Assembly: GCF_023145115.1 (NCBI RefSeq)
Contig: NZ_JAGLEJ010000039.1
Location: 29,583 to 93,582, forward strand
Length of the DNA stretch: 64,000 bases
Direction: 5' to 3'
Source: Algiphilus sp.
GTDB taxonomy: Bacteria; Pseudomonadota; Gammaproteobacteria; Nevskiales; Nevskiaceae
Position numbers and translations under genes: made by a program. The notes below the pieces were generated by a model. That model was not told the origin of the DNA. It did not search any database and was given only the letters and a program-made list of their open reading frames with translations. Numbering within the stretch: the first letter of the stretch is position 1; each line of letters begins with the position of its first letter. Shown here piece by piece: positions 54,738-63,708 of the stretch.

Positions 54738-56921
54738 ATGACGGATTTCACCCAGGTCGGCGGACTGCGCGTCGCCACCGAGCTCAAGTCCCTGATCGAT
54801 CAGGAGATTTGCCCTGGGACCGGGATTTCCCCGGATCACTTCTGGAGCGCACTCGAGAAGGCGGTCGCCGACTTCTCGCCCCGCAACCGCGCGCTGCTGG
54901 CCAAGCGTGACGACCTTCAGGAACGGATCGACGGCTGGCACCGCGAGCGCGCCGGACAGCCGCACGATGCCGCTGCCTACCGCCAGTTCCTGAGCGAGAT
55001 CGGCTACCTGCAGCCGGAACCGGCCGATTTCGCGGTCACCACCGAGAACGTCGATACCGAGATCGCCGCCCAGGCCGGTCCGCAGCTGGTGGTGCCGGTG
55101 AAGAACGCGCGCTACGCGCTCAACGCATCGAACGCGCGCTGGGGCAGCCTCTACGACGCGCTCTACGGTTTCGACGTCATCCCCGAGGACGGCGGTGCCG
55201 AGCGCGCCGGCGCCTACAATCCGGTGCGCGGCCAGAAGGTCATCGCCTACGCGCGGGCGCATCTCGACCGCGCCGCGCCCCTGACCGACGGCAGCCATGC
55301 CGACGCCACCGCGTACCGCGTGGTCGACGGCGCGCTGCAGGTAATCCTGGAAGGCGGCCGTAGCAGCGGCCTGGCCGAGCCCGACAAGTTCGTGGGCCAC
55401 CGCGGCGACGCGGCATCGCCCGAGGCGGTGCTCCTGCGCGTCAACGGCCTGCACATCGAGATCCAGATCGACCCGGGGCACCCCATCGGCAAGACCGATG
55501 CCGCCGGCGTCAAGGACCTGCTGCTGGAGGCCGCGGTCACCACCATCATGGACTGCGAGGATTCGGTGGCAGCGGTCGATGCCGAGGACAAGGCCGAGGT
55601 CTACCGCAACTGGCTGGGCCTCATGAAGGGCACGCTGTCGGCGCAGATGGAGAAGGGCGGCAAGCCGTTCACGCGCACCCTCAGCGCGGACCGCTTCTAC
55701 ACCGCGGCGGACGGCGGCGAGCTGCGCCTGCCCGGCCGCAGCCTGCTGTTCGTGCGCAACGTCGGCCACCTGATGACCAATCCGGCGATCGTCGATGCCG
55801 AGGGCAACGAGATCTTCGAGGGCATCATGGATGCCTTCGTGACCGCGCTTGCCGCGATGCACGACCTCAAGGCCGACAAGACCGCCCCGGACCACAAGGG
55901 CAACTCGCGCACCGGCTCGGTCTACATCGTCAAGCCGAAGATGCACGGTGCCGAGGAAGCCGCCTACGCGGTGGAACTGTTCACGGCCGTCGAGGATGCG
56001 CTCGGACTCGCGCGCGACACGCTCAAGATCGGGATCATGGACGAGGAGCGGCGCACCACCGTCAACCTCAAGGCCTGCATCAGGGAAGCGCAGTCGCGCG
56101 TGGTGTTCATCAACACCGGCTTCCTCGACCGCACCGGCGACGAGATCCACACCAGCATGCATGCCGGTCCGATGATCGCCAAGACGAAGATGAAGCAGAC
56201 CGCCTGGATCAAGGCCTACGAGGACTGGAACGTCGACGTCGGCATCCGCTGCGGCCTGCCCGGCCACGCCCAGATCGGCAAGGGCATGTGGGCGATGCCG
56301 GACGAGATGGCGGCAATGATCGAGCAGAAGATCGGCCACCCCATGGCCGGCGCCACCACCGCCTGGGTGCCCTCGCCCACCGGCGCCACGCTGCACGCAC
56401 TGCACTACCATCAGGTCGACGTCTTCGCGCGCATCGAGGAACTGCGCTCGCGCGAGCACGCCAGCCTGGACGACATCCTCACCATCCCGCTGATGGATGA
56501 CCCGAAGGCACTGTCGGCTGACGACGTCCAGCGCGAGCTCGACAACAGCGCGCAGACCATCCTCGGCTACGTGGTGCGCTGGATCGATCAGGGCGTCGGC
56601 TGCTCGAAGGTGCCGGACATCAACGACATCGGCCTGATGGAAGACCGCGCCACCCTGCGCATCTCCAGCCAGCACATCGCCAACTGGCTGCTGCACGGCG
56701 TGTGCACGCGCGAGCAGGTCACCGACGCGCTGCAGCGCATGGCCGCGGTCGTGGACCGCCAGAATGCCGGCGATCCGCTCTACGAGCCGATGGCACCGGG
56801 CTTCGACGGGGTCGCCTTCGAGGCCGCCAGCGCGCTGATCTTCGAGGGCACCACCCAGCCCAGCGGCTACACCGAGCCGCTGCTGCACGCCTACCGGCTC
56901 AAGAAGAAGGCGCAGCAGTAG
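54738..56921 (+). CDS. glcB: Malate synthase G
   Basis: 727 residues, the size of isoform G. It condenses glyoxylate with acetyl-CoA to malate. Clear signatures are ITTIMDCEDSVAAVDAEDK-like TTIMDCEDSVAAVDAEDK, SLLFVRNVGHLMTNPAI, KMHGAEEAAYAVELFTAVED, IGIMDEERRTTVNLKACI and the C-terminal GYTEPLLHAYRLKKK. Together with wax ester storage it fits growth on acetate or fatty acids; isocitrate lyase is not in the window. AGGA precedes the ATG at 54738; an in-frame ATG nine bases earlier is less likely. Confidence 0.96.
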   Translation: MTDFTQVGGLRVATELKSLIDQEICPGTGISPDHFWSALEKAVADFSPRNRALLAKRDDLQERIDGWHRERAGQPHDAAAYRQFLSEIGYLQPEPADFAVTTENVDTEIAAQAGPQLVVPVKNARYALNASNARWGSLYDALYGFDVIPEDGGAERAGAYNPVRGQKVIAYARAHLDRAAPLTDGSHADATAYRVVDGALQVILEGGRSSGLAEPDKFVGHRGDAASPEAVLLRVNGLHIEIQIDPGHPIGKTDAAGVKDLLLEAAVTTIMDCEDSVAAVDAEDKAEVYRNWLGLMKGTLSAQMEKGGKPFTRTLSADRFYTAADGGELRLPGRSLLFVRNVGHLMTNPAIVDAEGNEIFEGIMDAFVTALAAMHDLKADKTAPDHKGNSRTGSVYIVKPKMHGAEEAAYAVELFTAVEDALGLARDTLKIGIMDEERRTTVNLKACIREAQSRVVFINTGFLDRTGDEIHTSMHAGPMIAKTKMKQTAWIKAYEDWNVDVGIRCGLPGHAQIGKGMWAMPDEMAAMIEQKIGHPMAGATTAWVPSPTGATLHALHYHQVDVFARIEELRSREHASLDDILTIPLMDDPKALSADDVQRELDNSAQTILGYVVRWIDQGVGCSKVPDINDIGLMEDRATLRISSQHIANWLLHGVCTREQVTDALQRMAAVVDRQNAGDPLYEPMAPGFDGVAFEAASALIFEGTTQPSGYTEPLLHAYRLKKKAQQ

Positions 56922-56982
56922 ATCCACTGACGGCGTCGCGCCGGATGCCGGCGCGGCGCCGCCCATCGCAACGGGAAGCGCA

Positions 56983-57546
56983 ATGCGCATCGCTCTTACC
57001 GCGTTCGCCCGCCGCCGCCTGTTCCCGGCGGACGGTCGCGCCAACGCCATCGTCGGCACCACGCCGGACGCCTTCACCGAGCATCTCAACCGCGAGCCAC
57101 CCCTGAAGGTGCTCGACGGCTACGCCGACTTCTGCAAGCTGCACGTCCACCGCAACTGGACCCCGACGCGCTGCGCCACCATTCCGATCACCGACGACAA
57201 CCGCCACCTGCTGCGATCCGGCTACGAGGCGCGCAACCGCGACGAGCTGCCCGTGCTGACGCGCTGGTTCGAGGGCGTCGAGGCACCGGTGGCGGAGTAT
57301 CTCCTGGTGATCCTCTACTCGCAGGCCCAGATGGCCCGCGAAGGCGAGCATGTCGACGCCGACTGGGGCGTCGTGGGCTGCCTCGCCACCGCCGAGCCCG
57401 AGGAGATCCCGATGGCGCCCATCACCATGATGCGCAACGCCCTCGGTGTCGAGGAAGGCGGGTCGGGCGTGCCGCTGGACCGCGAGGCCTACCGCCGCAG
57501 CGTCGCGTTCTGGGACACGCACGCCAACTGGCGCGAGCCCCGCTAG
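56983..57546 (+). CDS. DUF3228 family protein
   Basis: 187 residues closely matching the DUF3228 family: LKVLDGYADFCKLHVHRNWT, CATIPITDDNRHLLRSGYEA and EIPMAPITMMRNALGVEEGG are highly conserved stretches. The function is unknown. It follows glcB by 61 bases on the same strand and may be co-transcribed. GGGAAG precedes the ATG. Confidence 0.9.
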   Translation: MRIALTAFARRRLFPADGRANAIVGTTPDAFTEHLNREPPLKVLDGYADFCKLHVHRNWTPTRCATIPITDDNRHLLRSGYEARNRDELPVLTRWFEGVEAPVAEYLLVILYSQAQMAREGEHVDADWGVVGCLATAEPEEIPMAPITMMRNALGVEEGGSGVPLDREAYRRSVAFWDTHANWREPR

Positions 57547-57575
57547 TCGCGGCGCACCGGTTCACGCACGGGCGA

Positions 57576-59057
57576 TCAGGATGACGAATCGCCCTCCCCT
57601 GAAGGCGATGCTGCATCCGAAGCCGCGTCCTGCTCCTGCGCGGAATCCTCCGCCTCCAGCAGCCGCCGGCAGCGCTCGGACACGTCGGCGCCGGAGAGGC
57701 GCTGGGCGCGGCAGGCGGTCAGGGCGCGCTGCTCGGCGGCGCGCTCCAGGTTGGCTTCCTGCTCGGCTTCCAGCGCCGCCTGCCGGCTCTCGGTGTTGTT
57801 GATCGCCGCGATGTAGCTGCGCCACTCGCTGGCGCGACTGCGCGTGCGACCGAAGCGCTGCGCCTGCTGATAGGCCGCGTCGGCTTCGGCACGCTGCTCA
57901 CGGTCACCCGGGCCGGCCTGGTTGAAGCGCGCGGTGCCCAGCAGCAGCCAGGCGTCGGCCTGGTCGCGCTCCGCCAGCCCGCCCTTGTTCAGGGCGTTCT
58001 GCAGCGCCGTCTCGGCCGCCGCGTACTGCTCGTCGGCAAACAGCACCTGACCCAGCCGGAACGCCAGCCCGCCGGTATCCGACAGCCGCGCCGCCTCGCG
58101 CAGCACCGGGATCGCCTTCTTGTGCTCGCGCGCCTGGCTCCACAGCTGCGACAGCAGCTCCAGATGCTCGACATCGCGCGTCACCCGGCCCGCATCCATC
58201 TCCTTGATCAGCAGCTCGGCACCGCGGTGCGGGTTGTTGAAGCGCGAATAGAACTGCGCCAGCGAGACGATGTCGGCCTCGTCGCCCAGCAGGCCATTCC
58301 GGTAGGCCAGCTCCAGCGTGGCAAAGGCTTCGCGCTGCCGGTCGAGCTCGTTGTAGGTCGCCGCCAGCTGCTTCCAGTAGCTCACCTGGTCGGGCCAGTG
58401 CTCGATGATCCGCTCCAGCAGCCGCACGCGCTTGTCGCGCAGATTCAGCTCGGCGAAGACGATGTTGGCGAGGTCGAAGAAGCGCTGCTTGGGCGCCTTG
58501 GCCAGCGACAGCGCGCGCTCGATGTGCGGCACGGCCGCCCGGTAATCGTCGCGGTAGTAGTGCGCCGCGGCCAGCATGTAGTAGGCGTTGGCGTCGGGGG
58601 CCTCGGCATCGTCCAGCCACTGCTGGAAGTAGCGGATGGCCTCGCCGTAGTTTTCTTCCTGGAAGTGCAGCTGGGCGACGTTGAAGCGCAGCTGCAGGTT
58701 CTGCTCGGCCGGCAGCGCGTCCAGCTGCAGCGCGCTCTCGAAGTCGCGCAGGGCTTCGCCGTGACGCCCCAGCGAGGCGAAGGCCGAGCCGCGGATCTGC
58801 AGCACGGAGGCCTTGTCGAAGGGCTTCATGCTGTCGCCGCGGCCGCTCATCAGCTGGTTGAGCTTGCTCAGGGCCTGCTGCGTGCGGTCGTTGCTGAGGT
58901 CCTCGTAGGCCGCGCCCAGTTCCCGCGCCACCGCCGGCGCCAGCGATTCGACCTGCCGGGTGCGCTGACCCTCTCCGTCTTCCTGGGCGTGGACCGGCAC
59001 GGCACTGAGCATGCCGGCGACGAGGCTCATCACGACGATTCGGGCAACAGTGCGCAT
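57576..59057 (-). CDS. TPR protein of the TonB operon
   Basis: 493 residues with a signal peptide (to about VHAQ). At least eight TPR-like repeats follow, for example LQIRGSAFASLGRHGEALRD, NVAQLHFQEENYGEAIRYFQ and AYYMLAAAHYYRDDYRAAVP. The C-terminus is acidic and Ser-rich. It is the last gene of the TonB operon, corresponding by position to the TPR gene after tonB2 in Vibrio. It probably works in the periplasm with TonB. GGAG sits eight bases before this ATG. Confidence 0.85.
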   Translation of the reverse strand: MRTVARIVVMSLVAGMLSAVPVHAQEDGEGQRTRQVESLAPAVARELGAAYEDLSNDRTQQALSKLNQLMSGRGDSMKPFDKASVLQIRGSAFASLGRHGEALRDFESALQLDALPAEQNLQLRFNVAQLHFQEENYGEAIRYFQQWLDDAEAPDANAYYMLAAAHYYRDDYRAAVPHIERALSLAKAPKQRFFDLANIVFAELNLRDKRVRLLERIIEHWPDQVSYWKQLAATYNELDRQREAFATLELAYRNGLLGDEADIVSLAQFYSRFNNPHRGAELLIKEMDAGRVTRDVEHLELLSQLWSQAREHKKAIPVLREAARLSDTGGLAFRLGQVLFADEQYAAAETALQNALNKGGLAERDQADAWLLLGTARFNQAGPGDREQRAEADAAYQQAQRFGRTRSRASEWRSYIAAINNTESRQAALEAEQEANLERAAEQRALTACRAQRLSGADVSERCRRLLEAEDSAQEQDAASDAASPSGEGDSSS

Positions 59058-59062
59058 GCTCG

Positions 59063-59668
59063 TCACTCCGCGAGCCTGAAGGTGAGCTGCGTGCGCACGC
59101 CATAGCGCGGCTGTGCCTGGTTGTCGACCATCTTGGGCTCGTACTTCCAGCGCTCGACGGCGCGCAGCGCGGCACGATCGAAGCAGCCGTTGGTGGAATC
59201 GATCACTTCCGGATTGACCACGGCGCCCTCGGGGCTCACATCGAACTGCACGATCACGCTCTCGGCATTGTCCGCGCGCGCCATGCAGCGGCTCGGGTAC
59301 TGCGGCGGGATGCGCACCATGGGCTGCGCATCGCGGTCCGGATTGAACCCGGTGCCGATGTCGAGCTCGGCGTCGGAGAAGTCCGGCACCTCGCCGATCT
59401 GGCCGCTCACCGTCGGCCGGAAGCTCGGGTCGTTCACCGCCGGCGGCGGCGGTGGCGGCTGGTCCAGCACCGGACGCTGGAACGCGGTCTGCTGCTGCTG
59501 GGTGGTGCTGTCCTGCAGCTGGCGCGTGACGTTGATCTCCACCGACTTGTCCTCGCTCAGGCGCACGTCCTCGTCGCGATGGATCAGCGCCGCCAGAACG
59601 AGAAACAGCGCACCGGTCACCACCGCGGCGCCCGGGATGCCGGTCAGAAGACGAAGCAGGCCGCGCAT
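59063..59668 (-). CDS. tonB: TonB-family energy transducer
   Basis: 201 residues. An N-terminal membrane anchor (AAVVTGALFLVLAALIHRDE) is followed by a short Pro-rich linker (DQPPPPPPAVNDP) and a C-terminal TonB domain with VRIPPQYPSRCMARA, VIVQFDVSPEGAVVNPEVID and AALRAVERWKYEPK. The short linker is typical of TonB2-type proteins. It carries proton-motive energy to outer-membrane receptors. Confidence 0.93.
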   Translation of the reverse strand: MRGLLRLLTGIPGAAVVTGALFLVLAALIHRDEDVRLSEDKSVEINVTRQLQDSTTQQQQTAFQRPVLDQPPPPPPAVNDPSFRPTVSGQIGEVPDFSDAELDIGTGFNPDRDAQPMVRIPPQYPSRCMARADNAESVIVQFDVSPEGAVVNPEVIDSTNGCFDRAALRAVERWKYEPKMVDNQAQPRYGVRTQLTFRLAE

Positions 59669-59672
59669 GCCG

Positions 59673-60086
59673 TCAGCTCTGCCGGGTCGACACGGCGACC
59701 GTCTCGGTGACGCCGGCGTCGCGGATGGCGCGCAGCACCTCGATCATCATCCGCGTGTGCGCCCCGGCGTCGGTCTGCACCACCGCGCTGCCGCGCGGAT
59801 TGTCGCGGCGCAGCCGCTCGACCGCGCCGCGCACCCCGTCCAGCGGCACCTGCTCGTTGTTGATCCAGACCTGGTTGTCCTCGGTGATCGCCACCAGGAT
59901 CGACACCAGCTTCTGATCCTCGCCGGTCGCCGCCTCCGGACGCTGCACCTCGACACCGGGTTCCTTGATGAAGGTCGCCGTCACGATGAAGAAGATCAGC
60001 ATGATGAACACGATGTCCAGCAGCGGCGTGACGTTGACATCCTCCTCATCGGCTTCGGCGGTGATGCGCGGGGTGCGTTTCAGCAT
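59673..60086 (-). CDS. exbD: ExbD-type biopolymer transport protein (second copy)
   Basis: 137 residues. One membrane helix carries the proton-conducting Asp (VTPLLDIVFIMLIFFIVTAT), and a periplasmic domain ends near ALRAIRDAGVTETVAVS. It is adjacent to a second, divergent exbD. The pair may form a mixed dimer inside the ExbB pentamer. Confidence 0.93.
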   Translation of the reverse strand: MLKRTPRITAEADEEDVNVTPLLDIVFIMLIFFIVTATFIKEPGVEVQRPEAATGEDQKLVSILVAITEDNQVWINNEQVPLDGVRGAVERLRRDNPRGSAVVQTDAGAHTRMMIEVLRAIRDAGVTETVAVSTRQS

Positions 60087-60099
60087 GGGCGGGCCTCCG

Positions 60100-60534
60100 T
60101 CATCGCGATGCCGGCGCCGCCGCGGCGCCCTCCTGCAGGCCGACCGCCGGCTCCACCCCGGCCTGTCGCGACTGGTCGAGCACCAGCACCGTGGTCTCGG
60201 CCCGCGCCTCGGGCGCGGCGCTCACCAGCACCACGCCGCGCGGCTCCCGCGCCTTGAATTCCTCCACCACCGGCTTCACCGACCGCGGGTCGATCATGCG
60301 CAGGTCGTTGACCCGCACGAAACCGTCCGGCCGCACCGACAGCACCAGCGTCGGCGGCGGCCGCGTCTGGTCCTCCGGCGGGTTCTCCTCGGGCGCGTTC
60401 AACCCGAAGCCTTCCTCCTGCAGGAAGGTCGCCGTCACGATGAAGAAGATCAGCAGGATGAACACGATGTCCAGCAGCGGCGTGATGTTCACCTCGCCGG
60501 TGTCGCCTTCCCTGCGCGTGATCCGACGCGTCAT
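60100..60534 (-). CDS. exbD: ExbD-type biopolymer transport protein (first copy)
   Basis: 144 residues. It has the same arrangement as its neighbour: NITPLLDIVFILLIFFIVTA with the key Asp, then a periplasmic part that is Pro/Glu-rich (APEENPPEDQTRPPP) and a low-complexity Ala tail. It differs clearly from the downstream copy outside the helix. The ATG overlaps the exbB stop. Confidence 0.93.
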   Translation of the reverse strand: MTRRITRREGDTGEVNITPLLDIVFILLIFFIVTATFLQEEGFGLNAPEENPPEDQTRPPPTLVLSVRPDGFVRVNDLRMIDPRSVKPVVEEFKAREPRGVVLVSAAPEARAETTVLVLDQSRQAGVEPAVGLQEGAAAAPASR

Positions 60535-61094
60535 GCCGTCACCCCGCTGCGGTCGGGTGCCGCGTGCACGTCGAGGCTGTCACCCAGCCGCGCCACGGTG
60601 CGCGCGCCGTGACGCTCGAGGAAGTTGATCAGCAGGATCCCCGACAGCGACACCGCCAGACCGGTCATCGTCGGAATCGTCGCCCGCGAGATGCCCGAGG
60701 CCATCAGCCGCGCATTCGACGAGCCGGTCGCGGTAATGACGTCGAACACTTCGATCATCCCGGTCACCGTGCCCAGAAGCCCCAGCAGCGGCGTCACCAT
60801 GATCAGCACCCGGATGAAGGTCAGGTTCTGCTCCACCGCCAGCCGCTGCTCGGAGATCAGTCGCTCGCGCACGGCGTGCGCGAACCAGGTGCTGTGGTCG
60901 CTGCGCGCTTCCCACGCCGCCCGCCGTGCGCGCACCGCGCTGCGCTCGACAAAGGCGAAGTAGAGCAGGCGCTCGATGATCAGCGCCCACATCGCGAAGG
61001 TGGACACCAGCAGCGCGCTGACCACCGGGCCACCGGCGTCCAGGTAGTCGCGGATCGCGCCCACCGCGTTGACCGGATGCAGCAGATCGAGCAT
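60531..61094 (-). CDS. exbB: ExbB/TolQ-type proton channel protein
   Basis: 187 residues with three membrane helices. The conserved MotA/TolQ/ExbB core is LIMVTPLLGLLGTVTGMIEV followed by GISRATIPTMTGLAVSLSGI. It forms the pentameric proton channel with ExbD. It lies 7 bases after ttpC. Confidence 0.94.
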   Translation of the reverse strand: MLDLLHPVNAVGAIRDYLDAGGPVVSALLVSTFAMWALIIERLLYFAFVERSAVRARRAAWEARSDHSTWFAHAVRERLISEQRLAVEQNLTFIRVLIMVTPLLGLLGTVTGMIEVFDVITATGSSNARLMASGISRATIPTMTGLAVSLSGILLINFLERHGARTVARLGDSLDVHAAPDRSGVTA

Positions 61095-61101
61095 GGCGCT
61101 G

Positions 61102-62478
61102 TCAGCCGCGCCCTTCGGCGTATTCGGCCACCATCCCGGCGGACTGTTCCTCCAGCACCTGGCTCACCCGCCGCGAGGCGTTGGCGGCAAAGGCGTGCAG
61201 CAGCAGCAGCGGAATGGCGGCAATCAGACCCAGCACGGTGGTCACCAGCGCCTGCGAGATGCCGCCCGCCATCAGCTTGGGATCGCCGGTGCCGAACAGG
61301 GTGATGGCCTGGAAGGTAACGATCATGCCGATGACGGTGCCCAGCAGCCCCATCAGCGGCGCCACCGCCGCCAGCACCTTGACGATGTTGAGGCCGCCCT
61401 CGAGCTTGGGCACTTCCTTGAGCACGGCGTCGTCGAGCTTGAGCTGCAGGGTCTCGATGTCGGCGTCGCGATGGTCGGCGTACACCTGCATGACCCGGCC
61501 CAGCGGATTGCCGGTCGACGGGCTGTCGGAGCGCATCTGCGCCCGCACCCGGCTCGAGGTGATGGTCAGGCTGACCCACTTGTAGAGCGCCAGCAGGGTC
61601 CCGGCAAGGGCCACGACGATGATGGCGTAGCCGATGCCGCCGCCCTGGTCGACGCGCTCGCGCAGGGTCGGCGATTCGACCACCAGTCCGAGCAGGCGCC
61701 CCAGCGAGGGGTCGATGACGCCGCCCACGAAGCCGTCGCCGGCATGCCCGGCGACGCGCTCGGCCGCGGCGGTGGCACCGCCGCCGGGCTGGCGCGGGAG
61801 AAAGCGCAGGGTGTCGTCGCCGTACTGCAGATAACGGCCGTCGGCGAAGGCGGTGAACGGACCCAGCCGGGTGACGCTGCGCGTCTCGGGCCGGTTGTCG
61901 GTGCCGATGACCGGGGCGTCGAAGCGCACGACCTTGGATTGCTGGTTGGCCTCCTGCATCAGCGTGAACCAGAGATATTCCAGCTGGTCGATCGAGGGCA
62001 GCGTGTCGGATTCGGCGATCTCGGCCAGTTCTTCGCCGCGACCCGGGTACTGCGCCGAGACCAGCGATTCGTCGAGCTGTTCCTTGAGGTCGGCGGCCGC
62101 GGCGCGCGCCGCGCCGAACAGTTCACCGAATTCGCCCTGGCGCTCGTCGAGCTGGGCCTTGAGTTCGTCGAGACGCCGCTGGTTCTCGTTGCGGGATGCC
62201 TCGAGCTCGGCGGCCGCGGCTTCGGCGTCGGCCACTTCCCGGCGGATGCGCGAGAGCTCGGCCTGCTGTTCGTCGCGCCGCTCCAGGAAGCGCTGCTCGC
62301 GTGCCCGGTTCTCGTCGTTCACCGCGCGCCGCTCGGCGCGGATGGTCTGCAGCGCACGGTCCAGCGTCAGCGGCTGGCTGCCACTTTCCTGCTGGGCCAT
62401 CGCCGGACCGGCCCCCAGGGGCAGCGCGCTGAGCGCGCCCAGGACCGCGAGACGGCGTGCGACGGCAATCGCTTTCAT
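61102..62478 (-). CDS. ttpC: TtpC-type ExbB-like protein with periplasmic coiled coil
   Basis: 458 residues. A signal peptide (to about AMAQQ) is followed by a long charged coiled coil (about 35-140, for example EQRFLERRDEQQAELSRIRR), a periplasmic region, and a C-terminal MotA/ExbB domain (VLAAVAPLMGLLGTVIGMIV, GISQALVTTVLGLIAAIPLL). This is the layout of TtpC in Vibrio TonB2 systems. The ATG at 62478 has GAGG six bases upstream; an in-frame ATG four codons earlier is less good. Confidence 0.88.
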   Translation of the reverse strand: MKAIAVARRLAVLGALSALPLGAGPAMAQQESGSQPLTLDRALQTIRAERRAVNDENRAREQRFLERRDEQQAELSRIRREVADAEAAAAELEASRNENQRRLDELKAQLDERQGEFGELFGAARAAAADLKEQLDESLVSAQYPGRGEELAEIAESDTLPSIDQLEYLWFTLMQEANQQSKVVRFDAPVIGTDNRPETRSVTRLGPFTAFADGRYLQYGDDTLRFLPRQPGGGATAAAERVAGHAGDGFVGGVIDPSLGRLLGLVVESPTLRERVDQGGGIGYAIIVVALAGTLLALYKWVSLTITSSRVRAQMRSDSPSTGNPLGRVMQVYADHRDADIETLQLKLDDAVLKEVPKLEGGLNIVKVLAAVAPLMGLLGTVIGMIVTFQAITLFGTGDPKLMAGGISQALVTTVLGLIAAIPLLLLHAFAANASRRVSQVLEEQSAGMVAEYAEGRG

Positions 62479-62494
62479 TGCATGCCTCATGACC

Positions 62495-63301
62495 TCAGCC
62501 TCCCTGCTGTGCGGCGTCTTGCGGCGCCGGCACCGGCACCGTCAGCAGATCCGGCGGGATCTGTTCCTTGGCCATGCGCAGGCCGGTCTTGACGTCGTCC
62601 AGAAACGACGCGTCCAGATCGCGCCAGGCGTGCCCGTCGGCGTCGTAGATCTTCAGCGTCTGGTCGTCGTCGGTCTTGAAGATCAGCGCCAGGCGCCCCA
62701 CCCGCAGAAACTCGGCGTTCTCGAACGTGGTGCCGTCCACCGTCACGTCGCTCCGGTACGCCTCGATCGTGCGCCCGTACTCGTTCTCGATCTGGTAGGC
62801 CTCGACGATCAGCCGATACCGCTGCGCCGGCGACTGCTCGGGGTCGTCCATGATCCCCTGCAACCGCGACACCCGCGCCTCGCGCTCGCCCTGCTGGAAC
62901 GGCATGTCCGCCGACACCAGCGTCTCCAGCCCCGACAGCATGTCGTCCATCAGCGGCTGCACCGAGCGCTGCAGACTGGAAATGGTCGCAATGTCCTGCT
63001 CCAGCGACCCCAGCTCGCGCTCCTGCGCCTCCAGCTGACGACGCTGCGAGGCGTTGTAGCGCTCCAGCTGCTCCAGCTGCTTCAGATTCGCCCGGTAGTC
63101 GTTCAGCAGCGCCTGCGTCTGCTCGTCCAGATCGTCAATCCGACGCTGCGACGCATCCGTCTCCGATACCGCGCGCTCGCTGGTGTCGATGGCCTCGTCC
63201 AGCTGGGCGTGGGCGGGCATTGCACCGACAGCCACGAGAAGGAACGCCGGCCCGGCGAAAGCTGTGGCCGCTCGCGCTGCGAAAGCGCATCGCATGGTCA
63301 T
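62495..63301 (-). CDS. DUF3450 coiled-coil protein of the TonB operon
   Basis: 268 residues. A signal peptide (to about AHAQ) is followed by a long coiled coil (about 40-130; DEQTQALLNDYRANLKQLEQ and beyond) and a C-terminal globular part (YQIENEYGRTIEAYRSDVTV, FLRVGRLALIFKTDDDQTLK) diagnostic of DUF3450. It starts the operon, as in the Vibrio TonB2 locus. AAGGAGA precedes the ATG; the frame is open for 35 more codons without a ribosome site. Confidence 0.9.
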   Translation of the reverse strand: MTMRCAFAARAATAFAGPAFLLVAVGAMPAHAQLDEAIDTSERAVSETDASQRRIDDLDEQTQALLNDYRANLKQLEQLERYNASQRRQLEAQERELGSLEQDIATISSLQRSVQPLMDDMLSGLETLVSADMPFQQGEREARVSRLQGIMDDPEQSPAQRYRLIVEAYQIENEYGRTIEAYRSDVTVDGTTFENAEFLRVGRLALIFKTDDDQTLKIYDADGHAWRDLDASFLDDVKTGLRMAKEQIPPDLLTVPVPAPQDAAQQGG

Positions 63302-63460
63302 CTGATTCGTCTCCTTGGCGACTCTGGACGCGTGGGTGCACTGCAACCGACCGCCGGAGAATCGATTCGACCGGAGGCGGACACGTACCCGTGAGTCACG
63401 AGACACTAACCGATATCGAACGGAGAGTGCGACTCGTTTGCGTCAGTTGCCCGGGCCCGA
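63302..63460 (-). other. Promoter region of the TonB operon
   Basis: The gap between the tRNA-Thr terminator and the DUF3450 start is non-coding. It should hold the operon promoter. I find no convincing -35/-10 pair and no Fur-box-like GATAATGATAAT run. Confidence 0.4.
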
Positions 63461-63500
63461 AACGAAAGGGAGCGCCTCGACCGCTAGGTCGGGCGCTCCC
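63461..63500 (-). terminator. Rho-independent terminator of the tRNA operon
   Basis: GGGAGCGCC pairs perfectly with GGCGCTCCC, enclosing an inner CGACC/GGTCG stem, then TTTCGTTT on the minus strand. It lies just after tRNA-Thr and isolates it from the TonB operon. Confidence 0.85.
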
Positions 63501-63508
63501 GGATTCGC

Positions 63509-63584
63509 TGGTGCCCACCGCCAGATTCGAACTGGCGACCTCACCCTTACCAAGGGTGTGCTCTACCGACTGAGCTAGGTGGGC
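63509..63584 (-). tRNA. tRNA-Thr (anticodon GGT)
   Basis: 76 bases including an encoded CCA. The acceptor GCCCACC pairs with GGTGGGC, discriminator A. The anticodon loop is TTGGTAA and the T-arm GTTCGAATC is intact. In enteric bacteria this tRNA precedes tufB; here a terminator and the DUF3450 gene follow instead. Confidence 0.97.
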
Positions 63585-63612
63585 AGATTGTGCGCGGATG
63601 ATACCGCATCGC
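63566..63612. repeat. 47-bp direct repeat, copy 1 (intact tRNA-Thr 5' part and leader)
   Basis: Identical to 63709-63755. It covers the first 19 bases of tRNA-Thr, up to the invariant GG of the D-loop, and 28 bases of upstream leader. Confidence 0.9.
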
Positions 63613-63613
63613 T

Positions 63614-63708
63614 GCTTGACCGCGGTCACTAGGCTCGGTCTTCCGGACCTCGCTAAGTGACCCTGGCCGGGCCGTCCTGGCCCGGCCGCTGAAACGCAGG
63701 GTTTCAGC
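63614..63708 (-). repeat. 95-bp three-hairpin element, copy A
   Basis: It begins, in tRNA sense, exactly after the GG of the truncated tRNA-Thr copy. Hairpins in tRNA sense are GCTGAAAC/GTTTCAGC (loop CCTGC), GGCCGGGCC/GGCCCGGCC (loop AGGAC), and a longer one with GGTCACT/AGTGACC outer and GGTC/GACC inner pairs. It differs from copy B at 14 of 95 positions; eight of these form four compensated base pairs. Confidence 0.85.

Noticed and set aside
54711..57089. A 792-codon open frame antisense to malate synthase
   Set aside because: Malate synthase G is unmistakable on the plus strand; the antisense product is His/Val/Gly-rich without motifs.
63302..63460. Fur box for the TonB operon
   Set aside because: No GATAATGATAATCATTATC-like sequence is visible upstream of the operon.
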